64,000 nucleotides of DNA from Strigamia acuminata (Eukaryota; Arthropoda; Chilopoda; Geophilomorpha; Linotaeniidae). The notes below the pieces were generated by a model. That model did no database searches and had not been told where the DNA came from. It saw only the letters and a program-made list of their open reading frames with translations. Position 1 is the stretch's first letter, and the number at the start of each line of letters is the position of its first letter. The stretch is taken from positions 6,014,001 through 6,078,000 of the forward strand of contig OX442322.1 in NCBI GenBank assembly GCA_949358305.1, written 5' to 3'. Below are positions 1 to 9,690 of the stretch, in pieces. Position numbers and translations under genes: made by a program.

Positions 1-239
1 TTCAAAATAAATATCCAAATTGAATTCGAAAACCTAAACAAATTAAATTGAATCCAATTTTAAATTAAACTATATTCTTATGAATATTTAAATAATTAGT
101 TCAAGATCTTGAAACCAAACAAACACAACACTCATGAGAATATTTCTTAAATAACTTCGAATAACACAACAAAACACTTGGAGTATTTTTTAGTCAAAAA
201 ATATCCACTCGGAAAATAACGAACGTTAATTTGTCGCTT
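1..239. other. AT-rich non-coding stretch, probably 3' untranslated part of element F
   Basis: The stretch is A/T-rich with many stops on both strands and lies downstream, in the minus direction, of the last open part of F ORF3. The F 3' LTR has not started here: I see no match to the AT-rich sequence at the F 5' edge (41880-41901). Confidence 0.5.
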
Positions 240-1057
240 CTATTCCTTCTTCTCGACGTCAGTCGAATCTTTCACCTCTAGTTTCTCGACTTCAGCAGAA
301 GTCAGAAAATCAGACTCTTCAGTCGCCTCGGTCGAGACGGCGGAAAACACAGCTTCCTCCGGCGCTTCAATTTCTTCCGGACTCGGAGGTGGAAACGGCA
401 GATCCTCGAGGAGCTCGGCCACGAAATCGATGACGGAAATCATCTCCTCGGCGTCCTCGAATTGTGCCTCGTCCGAAGTTTCAGACTTAGACGTTAGACA
501 CGTCGGTTACTGCCGCTGGAGGATCCTCCACGGGTTTAGCCGATCCTTCTACAGCCTGCTGGAGCTTACGAGCTCGCCCTCGTGCCAAGATGTTGGTTCG
601 TTGAACCTTGGCGATTTCTTTTGCTCGGTCGAGCGTCAGACAGCCTCGTCCACGCGACATCGTCCTTGGTCGAGCGACTTCTTCCTGCACTTCGCTTCCA
701 ACGCTTTCGGCGGCCTGGACAGTTTCAGTAGAAACTTCGGAGTCCTCGGACGGCGGCGGCGATTGTCGAAGGGGTTCGACTCTTACGCCAGCGTTGGCTT
801 CAGCGCGGGTCCATGTGAGGAAGCGCGGGTCGATGTACACAGCCTCGCCGCGGCTGTTCAAAAACAATCGACACTTTGGGCAGTGAGCCCAACATCGCTT
901 CTCGTTTGGCTTAATCCCCTTGACGACGTGGGGTTGAACCTCCTTTCTCCAGGACTCCAAACGCGGTCGCGTCTTCCGTCCTCGACAATTTGGGCAACGC
1001 ATCAATGAAGACCCTGCGGATGCACCGCAGCACCACCCGCAGCCGACGCAAAACGGG
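240..1057 (-). CDS. Element F ORF3, C-terminal part (cysteine-rich protein)
   Basis: This is the second half of the third ORF of gypsy F, cut off from its N-terminal half (6984-7672) by copia A. Joining across A with one copy of the CAGAT duplication keeps the frame. The segment starts with a cysteine cluster (a CPFCVGCGWCC-like run, then CPNC, then CWAHCPKC), a pattern of paired CxxC-type ligands that suggests zinc binding. A basic region with an RGR repeat and a Glu/Ser-rich stretch follow. The frame closes at 487. An acidic, proline-rich frame (translated from 443 to 240 and open upstream of that) overlaps the end in another register and continues the acidic composition, so a small indel near 490-540 may have split one longer protein. 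I do not recognise the family. It has no signal peptide or transmembrane segment, so it is not a typical envelope protein. Confidence 0.55.
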
Positions 1058-1062
1058 CAGAT

Positions 1063-1399
1063 TGTTGGGTTATAATATTTACTAAAGACATTGTACATAT
1101 TATTGTATCGTATTATCAAGCAACTACGATTGCTAATTGTCCCTTTTGTATATATATGTCATGCATATTAACACTTTGCCTTACGAGCATTTGTAGTGTT
1201 TACATTTGATATGTATAACTTCCATTTCACGCCTATAGGTGGCACTTGTATACCTTTGGATCACGTGATCAATTGGAATAAACTCACTCTATGTTTAGAT
1301 TTTCACCTGCACACACCTGTCTCTTCTTTCCTATGTTTTGGGTTTTCCACACCACTGCAAAGCTGGGCTTTTGCTAATGATTTGTACCACAAATCAACA
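1063..1399 (+). repeat. Element A 5' LTR (337 bp)
   Basis: It begins TGTTGGG and ends AATCAACA, matches 6647-6983 base for base as far as I can read, and is flanked by CAGAT. Confidence 0.95.
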
Positions 1400-2144
1400 A
1401 GGTTATGGGCCAAACAACGTGGGAAAACCCTGGAAAACCATTTGAAGTCATTTTCAACAAGTTGGAACCAATTAGAGGTGAAGAAAGAAATTTCCTCTAA
1501 TTTATTCAAAATGGCGGCGCCCACAAGAGAGGATGACAACAACTTTTTATGCCGGGATTCCATGGAATTTCGAGGAGCAGAGAGTCATTAAACAACACAG
1601 GAACACTATTTGGGGTTTGATAGATATTAAACCCATTAATTATTCGTTTTTCATTTCCGAATTTTGGATTTTGGGCGTTTTTCCGTGCTACGAGGCGAAG
1701 CACGCATCGGCGACGTGTCGATATTTACGCAAAGTGAACGTTTTCTTCGAGTGTTACACGAGGACATTAATTCTCGACAACCACACGTGAAGTGTGAACG
1801 AGAAAGAAGAAAGGAGACGGAAAACAAGCAGATTTTTGTGACAAAACAACACCTGATTTGATGAACGAGATTTTCGACGCGGAAAAGACATCAAAACGGG
1901 GCGAAATCAACAATACAGCTTTAAGAAGACTAGAACTTTTGTTTATTTTGAATATTGCTTTGAATACTATTAGTTATTTAAGTTTATTAGCTTAGTACTG
2001 TGTTAGGATTTACTAACTTAACTATAAGAGCGAACTAACATCACAACTTTGCACCTTGTTGTGATAAACCAGTACTGAAAGTGTTTTTGAGGAAAACAGT
2101 GTGTGTTTTCAACGTTTTTCAAGTGGTGGACACTTATTTCAACC
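1400..2144 (+). promoter_or_regulatory. Element A leader: half-tRNA primer site, YY1-like motif, hairpin
   Basis: The leader opens with AGGTTATGGGCC (1400-1411). Eleven bases of this match the complement of the initiator tRNA-Met anticodon arm, the internal site that Drosophila copia uses with a cleaved tRNA. At about 1507-1522 lies AAAATGGCGGCGCCCA, a good match to the YY1/Pho consensus. A hairpin at 1771-1804 has arms TTCTCG/CGAGAA and CACAC/GTGTG around a GTGAA loop and recurs in elements H and I. No open frame in the leader looks coding. It ends at an ATG in strong context (CAACCATGG). Confidence 0.7.
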
Positions 2145-5100
2145 ATGGAAACGGACAAACCAGAGAGGAAAATCACCTTGCTGAACAGAGAGAACTATGA
2201 TTCCTGGAAACAACAGATAAAAGTACTGTTAATGCATCATGGTTGTTGGGGTTTCACCGATGGAACTGAGGAGGCGTTGGCACCGGGAGCGTCATGGCGT
2301 GATCGCTCAGATTACAAACTGCGGAAAGGACGCGCCTTCAGCCTGATTTACTATTCGATTGAAGACCAATACCATGAACTGCTCAACGGGATCGAAGACG
2401 CGAAAAAGGCGTGGAATACGCTGCAAACCAACTTTGAACCAGTTTCCAGAGCGCGGATCATTCGTTTGTTGGACGAATTCTTCAGTTTAAAATATGACCC
2501 GGCAACGGAAACAATTGGGATTTTTGCAGCAAAAATACGAAACGCCGCAAAGAAATTGGCCGACGTGAAACACAAGTTGGAGGACTTATATCAAGCTTTC
2601 CAGTTGATTCGGTATTTACCTCAACAATACCAATCAATCGTTCAAAGTATCTACAGATGGGAAGACATAAATTTTACATTACAGAGAAGGTCGAGGCCGA
2701 ATTGGTGGCAGAAGAGGGCAGACTTGCACAACAGAGACGAGATTCGGGTCAGGGGCAGATCATAGATGCTTTCAGCACTGGACCAAGCAAATCCAACACA
2801 AAGAGTGCTGAAAACACGCCGAAATCTCAACAGCAGCAGGGAAACAATAGCCAAAACAATCGTGGATACGGAGGCGGACAAAAGGGTGGCCGATCAAACT
2901 ATAGAGGCGGCAAAAATTTCAGAAATTTTCGTGGAAACACGACCGGATCATCAGGACGGGGGCCGTGTTTTCGCTGCAATCAACCAGGCCATTGGGCGAG
3001 AGATTGCACGACGCAATTGCCACCAAATAGCAGCCTAAATACCAACACAATGAAAGAATTGGATGCGAATATGATGAATGTCGGTTTCCTAACCGAATTG
3101 GACAAAGAAGAAATGCTGCAGTGCAGCACAGCAAATAACTGTTGGATTTACGACACTGGGGCGACAGGGCATTTCTGTAAAGAAAAGGACCAGTTCTTTA
3201 ACTTCAAACAAACCACGGGGACCATTAGCCAAGCGGATAAGAAGACATTAATCCAAATCCAAGGCGTCGGCGACGTCTGCGTGATGTGCGTCGTGGGAAA
3301 AGAAACGATTCCAATAACCTTAAAGAAGGTTTACTACGCACCGGATTTGAGAAGAAATTTGATGTCGGGACCGTGTATAGACGAAGCAAGGTGCAAGGTC
3401 GCAATTGGCTCTGGAATAGTGAAGATTTATGATCCACAGTGGAAACGACAGTTAATGCAAGCAGTGAAAAAGGACAGGCTGTATTACCTTCAAACAAGTG
3501 ATCAGAAACCAGATTTTGACAAGTTGAGACAAAAACAGAACAATAAAGCCAATGTTGGCGAGCAACAAAACCAATCACCGGCTGGATCAACGAAAAATGC
3601 ATCAAGTCCAGAAGAGGCTAGGCTTTGGCACGAGAGATTGGGACACATCCATTTTCCCAGTGTCCAACAAATGAGCAAAACACAAGCGGTAATTGGATTA
3701 CCAGTGCTAGATGTCCCAATCACACAGTGTGATGTCTGCACATTGGCGAAAAAGAAGTCGGTTTCGCACAAATCAATACCTGGAATTAGATCGAAACAGC
3801 CACTAGAATTACTGCACATGGATGTATGCGGGGCTTTTGGGACAGCAACGCTCTCAGGAAATAGATATTTCCTGACCATCACAGATGATTATTCGCGTTA
3901 CTCAACAGTGTATCTAATGAAGAAAAAGGATGAGGTATTCGAAATATTCCAGAAGCACGTGAAACGAATAGAACGATTGCTCGGAAAATCGGTTCTAGCA
4001 ATTCGAACCGACAATGGAATGGAATTTTGTTCCAACAAGTTTGGAGAGTATCTCGAGGGACAAGGAATTGCACACGAGAGGACCAACGCATACACGCCTC
4101 AGCAGAATGGAGTTTCTGAGAGACTGAACCAGACTTTGGCAAATCGGATGCGTGCGCTTGTCTACGATGCGCAGTTGGAACACCGCTTTTGGGGCGAAGC
4201 AATCCTCACTTTTAATTACCTTCGAAATAGGATTGCCAAATTAAATTCGGACAAAACACCAATGGAACTATATTATGGTCGTAAACCATCGCTTCGACAC
4301 CTGCGAAAATTTGGAAGTTTATGTTTCGTGCAGAAGAAAATTTGAGATGGCAAAATAGACAATAAGGGACTGCACGGAATTATGCTTGGCTATTCCCGGA
4401 TAACAAAAGGATACAGGGTCTGGCTGCCAGAATTTTCCAAAGTGATCGAGACCAATGACGTTAAGTTTGTAGAAAGCAGACGCGGAGTTGAAGGCGTGCT
4501 GGGCCTACCAGAGAAATATACAACGTATATCGACAACCTAGAAGACAACTTGGATGATAACATCGATCGTCAATACTATTCGGATGATGATGTAAGACCA
4601 CCGCTACCTCCGCCGCAACCTATTGTGAAGAAAGAGGAAGAAGAATTTCCTCAACTGAAATTGAAGTTCAGATTACCGGATGAAAAGCTTCGACCCAAAC
4701 CAAACATACCAGGAGCTGAAGCAGGGGTAAAACTGTAGGGCATTTTACCGCAACCATGTCTTATGAATCCAATACCTACGATACCTGATCTTGTTTGGAA
4801 GAAGACAGAAAAGACAAGACCAACTGGACAGAGAGATATTGAGTACACCATCGAGGGATACGACAAACCAAGATTGCGTTCGATACCAGAAGTCAAACGT
4901 TACTGCAGGGACCACAATCTCCGTGTTCCTGAACATCTTTTCGAGGACAAGAGAAAGAAGAAGCCATCTGAATCGAATACAACAGCAGACTATTCAGACG
5001 CAGATATAGACGAATTAACCCTTGATTTTGAAGCCAATCACCTCGAAGTTCACATTCCTACACGCTTTGAGCAGATTGCTAACTTGCCACAAAAAGGAGA

Positions 5101-6628
5101 GTGGAATCAAGCGATGTCTGACGAGATCGACACTATGCACGAACGCGACGTTTGGGAGTTGGTTCCACCGCCACCCGATACTAAAGTGATTGGATGTAGG
5201 TGGATCTACACAATCAAGCTGAATGAAAAGGAAGAGATAGCCCGATATAAAGCGAGACTTGTCGCGCAAGGTTTTTCGCAAATCTACGGCGAGTCTTATG
5301 AAGAGACTTTCTCGCCTGTGGTCGACTTCTCCATTGTACGCTTTATGTTTACGCTGCTAGTGTGCATGTTAAAGTGGTCCTATATCCAGGCTGATGTCAA
5401 GTGCGCTTATCTCTACGCAAAGCTGCACAAAACCATATATATGCGCCAACCCAAGGGATTTATTTGCAAAGGGAAGGAAAACTACGTATGCAAACTCCTT
5501 CGAGCAATATACGGTCTACACCAATCAGGCCGAGAATGGGAAATCGAATTGGAGGACACTTTGTTAAAACTTGGATTGGAGCATGTCAACTGGTGTAATT
5601 GCGTTTACAAGTTCGGAAACGTGGCATACTTAATTGTGTATGTCGACGACCTCGTTGTTTTCGGCAGACAGTACGAGGATGCCATGAACGTCCTGAATAT
5701 GGTCAAAACGCAATTTGATCTCGTGATTTTGGGAAAAACGAAGAAGTTGCTGGGAGTGGAATTCCATCCACATAATCAACAGATGGTGTTACATCAAAGG
5801 ACTTATATAAATAAGGTCCTGCTCAAGTTCAAAAACCATCTGGAATTGGTCAAGATCAGATCGCAGCCGATGACGAAATCGACTGTTCTCACAAAGAAGC
5901 AGTGCCCAACCACGATAGATGACTTTAAACAAATGGAGGGGATCCCTTACAGGAACCTACTTGGGTGTCTGGCCTTCATCGCTTCGAGAACCAGAGCAGA
6001 CATTACGTACGCAGTTAATATACTGAGTCAGTTCCAATCCAATCCGGGGTGGGACCACAGGATCGTCCTACTGGACCTACTCAGCTATGTTAGAACCACC
6101 AAGAACTTAGGACTGATGCTTTTCCCAAATAATCAAATTGAGATCATTGGATACAGCGACTCCGATTATGCTAATAATCGAGACGATCGGATCTCCATTG
6201 GAGGGACTTTAATAACTCTTGGCGGCGCACCAATTTATTGGAGAACTTTTAAACAACGAAATGTGACGCTGTCCACTATGGAAGCCGAATATGTGGCCCT
6301 TACCGAAACAGTGAAGGACTATATTTGGATCGTCCGAGTCCTACACGAGATCGTCCCTAAACTTGCAGATCACTTTTACCATCGTGTTCTATGCGATAAC
6401 ATTTCGGCAGTAGATTTCACCAAGTCGAATATCGAAAATCGCAAAACTAAACACATCGATATAAGATATCATTTCATCCGAGAGCTTGTTAGAAGAGACA
6501 ACCTCCAGATCTCACACGTTGGGACGAAATATAATTTTGCAGACATTTTTACTAAGTCCGTCGACAAGGTTGACCTTTTGCATTTTTGTAATCTTTTCCT
6601 TGTTGACATTTGTACGTTGAGCGCTTGA
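2145..6628 (+). pseudogene. Element A copia gag-pol polyprotein, broken by a frameshift and two stops
   Basis: The ATG at 2145 aligns with the start of the intact relative H. In order: gag of the DUF4219/UBN2 type, zinc knuckle (CFRCNQPGHWARDC, near 2964-3005), aspartic protease (YDTGATGHF, near 3150), pre-integrase zinc region (WHERLGHIH...CDVC), integrase with D (HMDVCGAF), D (RTDNGMEF) and E (NGVSERLN), reverse transcriptase with YVDDLVVF (near 5640), and RNase H (SDSDYANNRDD). Three lesions are visible against H: a 2-base excess near 2678 that shifts gag into pol frame, TGA at 4343-4345 where H has Arg, and TAG at 4736-4738 where H has Gln. The final stop at 6626-6628 precedes the polypurine tract. 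Confidence 0.93.
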
Positions 6629-6646
6629 TTATACGAGGGGGCCGAT
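6629..6646 (+). other. Element A polypurine tract
   Basis: A purine run with GAGGGGGCCGA abuts the 3' LTR at 6647. This is the expected plus-strand priming position of an LTR retrotransposon. Confidence 0.75.
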
Positions 6647-6983
6647 TGTTGGGTTATAATATTTACTAAAGACATTGTACATATTATTGTATCGTATTAT
6701 CAAGCAACTACGATTGCTAATTGTCCCTTTTGTATATATATGTCATGCATATTAACACTTTGCCTTACGAGCATTTGTAGTGTTTACATTTGATATGTAT
6801 AACTTCCATTTCACGCCTATAGGTGGCACTTGTATACCTTTGGATCACGTGATCAATTGGAATAAACTCACTCTATGTTTAGATTTTCACCTGCACACAC
6901 CTGTCTCTTCTTTCCTATGTTTTGGGTTTTCCACACCACTGCAAAGCTGGGCTTTTGCTAATGATTTGTACCACAAATCAACA
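6647..6983 (+). repeat. Element A 3' LTR (337 bp)
   Basis: It matches 1063-1399 and is followed by the target duplication CAGAT (6984-6988), after which F ORF3 resumes. Confidence 0.95.
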
Positions 6984-7672
6984 CAGATCGTCTCTGTTGC
7001 CTGGTCCGTCACGATGTTATCGTGCGAAATTCCGGCGGCCATGTCACGCTCGCACTGTTCTTTGCGCAGGCGGGCCTTCTCGTCCTTCTTTCTTGCCTTA
7101 TTAGCCGCGCGGTATTCGCGGTTGCGAGATACAGGCTCCGAAAAACGTAAAGCGCCCGGCGGCGGCTCATTCCATCCGTATTCTGATGCCGAAGATTCAG
7201 CACCAGCAGGGAGACGTACATCAGACGTTGATTGCCCCGCTACAGTCGGTGCAGTCGCATTCGACGTGTTGGCGACGGTAGGCGCCACGCTCGCAGTTGG
7301 CGGCCGAAATTCTGTCGAATGCGGGGCCAACGGGACGTTGATAATGTTTGCGGGCGGATATGCCACCTGGGCCAACGGGGCCAAATGCGCCGACTCATAA
7401 ACGGTTGGCTGTGCAGATGTGGACGGGGCCTGCATCATCGAATTCAAATCGAGCGGAAGTCCGTCCGGATGGACGCTCAGCCAATTTAGCGTTGCGAGTT
7501 GTAGCGGCGTCAAAGCATACATTGAGGCGGGCGCCGTCGGTACCGGTTGGGCCCTCAAATATGCACGTTCTGCCGAACGGCGTTGCTCGTCACTAGACGA
7601 GGTGGACGAGCTGGAGCTTTCGTGACGGTGACGTCGATGACTCCGTTTTGAACGGTGTTTACCACCTCCCAT
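6984..7672 (-). CDS. Element F ORF3, N-terminal part
   Basis: This is the first half of the third ORF of gypsy F, interrupted at 6984 by copia A. The first ATG is at 7672-7670 and follows a CTGCAG, which fits a 3' splice site placed directly before the start codon, as expected for an ORF made from a spliced subgenomic RNA. The protein begins with a His/Arg/Lys-rich run, then a serine cluster, an Ala/Pro-rich middle, and a charged stretch rich in Lys/Arg/Glu (about residues 190-220) that could be helical. With the distal part (487-1057) it would be about 419 residues. I do not recognise a family. The position corresponds to env in errantiviruses, but the composition suggests a soluble nucleic-acid-binding protein. 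Confidence 0.55.
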
Positions 7673-8728
7673 CTGCAGACGCAAATAAATTATTTTATTA
7701 AAAATAATTCCACTCTAAATAGTCATTCCTTGAGTCCAAAGAATTAAAACGTATTGTTCGCAACGAAAATACACAACTCGAGTTATTTATAACCCTTAAC
7801 ACGTGACACTAATGAGTCACATTCCCCTTGTGTTTATGACACGAAAATGGACTCGCCGACAGGGATTTTCATCGAAAATCGCAACTTGTTGATTTTTCAA
7901 AAGAAAAATTCCCGTAGATTCTATAAACTATTTAGTTCAATCTTTGAATATCAAGATAAACTTCGTATTAATTAATTAACACTTAGTATACCAAATATCT
8001 CAAATCGAAAATTCACCGCTAAATAGTTTATGCAAGCCTCGACCGCGACTTGATTTAAATAATTAGTGCCTACGTACTTAAATTTTAATAATTCATTATC
8101 AAAATCTAAACTAAACTATTCGACAGAATAGTAAAACTTCCAGAGTGATTTAATGCCTATTCACGCTTACAATAACACGTGAACTTCTAACTTTTTATCG
8201 GGACGCCGATTTTTTTTCAATTGTTGCAAACAATTTTTTGTAATTCTTTGGTCAAAGAATAATTTCGAAAACTACTTACTGTTGAAGCTAGTTTTCCTTG
8301 CTTGAGGTTGGCTAAATGAATTAGCGCTGAAATTTCTGAGTAGAAACGTGAAGACGGGTCGAAGGGACGAAGTCACTAGTATTCGTGTGTTTAACGAAGT
8401 GTTTGTGTGCAATGAACCCTGGGAATTTTATTCCCTATTAATTGTCGGGTTCGAGGTTTAATCACACCTCGTAGATCTCGTACCTTCGTAAAAATGCGAG
8501 ATTATCACTTTTCAAAGTAATTCTCTGTATTTTAGTTAAAACACATATAAATCTGACCAAATAATAAAATATTCCACTGAATATTTTAACTTATCGCAAC
8601 CAATTTAAAATTTAATATAAATTTCAATAAATATCGTAATATCTTGTCCCCCGGTGTTGAGATTATAAATCACTACACCTGTTAAACATGTAAATAATTA
8701 CTGTTTCCAAGTTTTTAGATAAAACTTA
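7673..8728 (-). other. Non-coding gap between pol and ORF3 of element F
   Basis: The gap is about 1.05 kb, A/T-rich and without a plausible ORF. It separates the end of pol (8729) from ORF3 (7672). Element E has a gap of similar size in the same place (21980-22905). In both, a candidate 3' splice site lies at the ORF3 side. Confidence 0.55.
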
Positions 8729-9190
8729 TTAATTCCAACAAAACTTTGAGAGTTTGCCTCGTTGCTGGTATGGTTTTTTAAATACTGCAGTGATGTTCCG
8801 CACAAAATTTTCATCTGCATATTTAGGACTCGGCCTTCGTTCTCGTCGAGGACGAAGACTAGTTCTCGGAACTAACGGTTGGGGTTTGCGGGGTTTTCGA
8901 GGCGGTTTCTTTGGAACTTCGCCTCTTTTCAACGCCGCTTTCCTTTCCATAGCAGTTAATCGTTGTCTATGTCTATGTCTAGACTTTGTGGGCGCAGATT
9001 TGTCAGTCTGCACTGGAGTTGAGTCAGATAATTCCATTGGAATTTCTGAGGAATTTTCAGGAATCAATTCCATTTCTTCAGCATCCGGCAGTTGATTACT
9101 TTCGTCCATCCATTTAGGATTTTCTTGTGCTGAGTAAGAGGCGGACTTTTGTCCTACTTTCCATGTCTCAATCGGGTATGAAGGCGTATA
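8729..9190 (-). CDS. Element F pol, C-terminal tail beyond copia C
   Basis: The pol reading frame that enters copia C at 33135 resumes here on the other side of the insertion; the GTATA duplication lies at 9186-9190 and 33135-33139. The tail is hydrophilic, with an acidic middle and then Lys/Arg/Pro-rich stretches (PPRKPRKPQP, RPRRERRP), and ends at 8729. This is a basic extension after the integrase of gypsy F. No chromodomain is recognisable. Confidence 0.8.
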   Translation of the reverse strand, partial: YTPSYPIETWKVGQKSASYSAQENPKWMDESNQLPDAEEMELIPENSSEIPMELSDSTPVQTDKSAPTKSRHRHRQRLTAMERKAALKRGEVPKKPPRKPRKPQPLVPRTSLRPRRERRPSPKYADENFVRNITAVFKKPYQQRGKLSKFCWN

Positions 9191-9670
9191 TGTTGGTCTA
9201 AAGACCATGTTTTTGTCGATGTATTTATTTATATACTTTTGATTTCGATATTATTGTTAGTTTAGCGATGTCTCGTATGTAATTCCATACTCTTGTCTTG
9301 TTTTGATATGATTTGTTCTTCAATCCAATGATTTATCCTTTATTAATGCTAATTTCCGGCACCAGAGTGCCACCATCATTGTTATCCAAATCCAAGATGG
9401 CGCAGCACACGGCTGTGTGCTGCTTGATTGTTTTTCACACCATTAATGTAATGTATTCTTATTTTAGTAAAGTGTTTTATATTTTGTTATCATTGCCTTT
9501 GCTTTAAAGCACATTGTGTGCCAGTTTAGTGCGCTATAAGTGGCCATAAGCCACGCGCCGTCTCGCTTACGATACGCGTCGTATCGCCTACGTCCGTGCG
9601 CGCAGCACGGCCCCATTATTCACGCTTCCCGGTGATAATTCACCAATATTCTGCGCCCTACTCTGCTACA
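9191..9670 (+). repeat. Element C 5' LTR (480 bp)
   Basis: It begins TGTTGGTC and ends CTCTGCTACA. It contains CCAAGATGGCG (about 9391-9402), a YY1/Pho-like motif, followed by an inverted repeat GCAGCACA/TGTGCTGC, and further on a GATACG/CGTATC palindrome. The copy at 32655-33134 differs at one base I can see. Confidence 0.95.
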
Positions 9671-9671
9671 T

Positions 9672-9690
9672 TGGTAGCAGAGGATGGTTT
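9672..9690 (+). other. Element C primer-binding site (initiator tRNA-Met 3' end)
   Basis: TGGTAGCAGAGGATGGTTT lies one base after the LTR and is complementary to the CCA-terminated 3' end of metazoan initiator tRNA-Met. Confidence 0.9.

Larger units (their letters stand above)
1063..6983 (+). mobile_element. Element A: Ty1/copia LTR retrotransposon, full length, defective
   Basis: Two 337-bp LTRs (1063-1399 and 6647-6983) that I read as identical flank a copia gag-pol region, and the 5-bp duplication CAGAT lies at 1058-1062 and 6984-6988. The primer-binding site starts at the LTR edge (AAGGTTATGGGCC) and a purine tract (GAGGGGGCCGA) precedes the 3' LTR. It is inserted in ORF3 of gypsy F. The polyprotein carries one frameshift and two nonsense codons relative to its relative H. 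Identical LTRs imply a recent insertion, so some of these lesions may have been present in the copy that moved. Confidence 0.95.

Noticed and set aside
430-1008. Open frame of 192 codons on the plus strand
   Set aside because: It is antisense to the cysteine-rich F ORF3, whose composition and motif pattern look coding. The plus-strand translation shows no domain.
1196-1591. Open frame starting in the A LTR (also at 6780), and similar short frames in the D, C and K LTRs
   Set aside because: They recur simply because the LTRs are duplicated, and they run out of the LTR into unrelated sequence. No protein features.
1-9190. Envelope gene of an errantivirus in F ORF3
   Set aside because: No signal peptide, furin-type site, fusion peptide or transmembrane segment can be seen; the protein is basic and cysteine-clustered.
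9672-9690. tRNA-Met gene fragments at each TGGTAGCAGAGG site
   Set aside because: Only 18-19 bases in antisense sense next to LTR edges are present; they are primer-binding sites, not tRNA genes.
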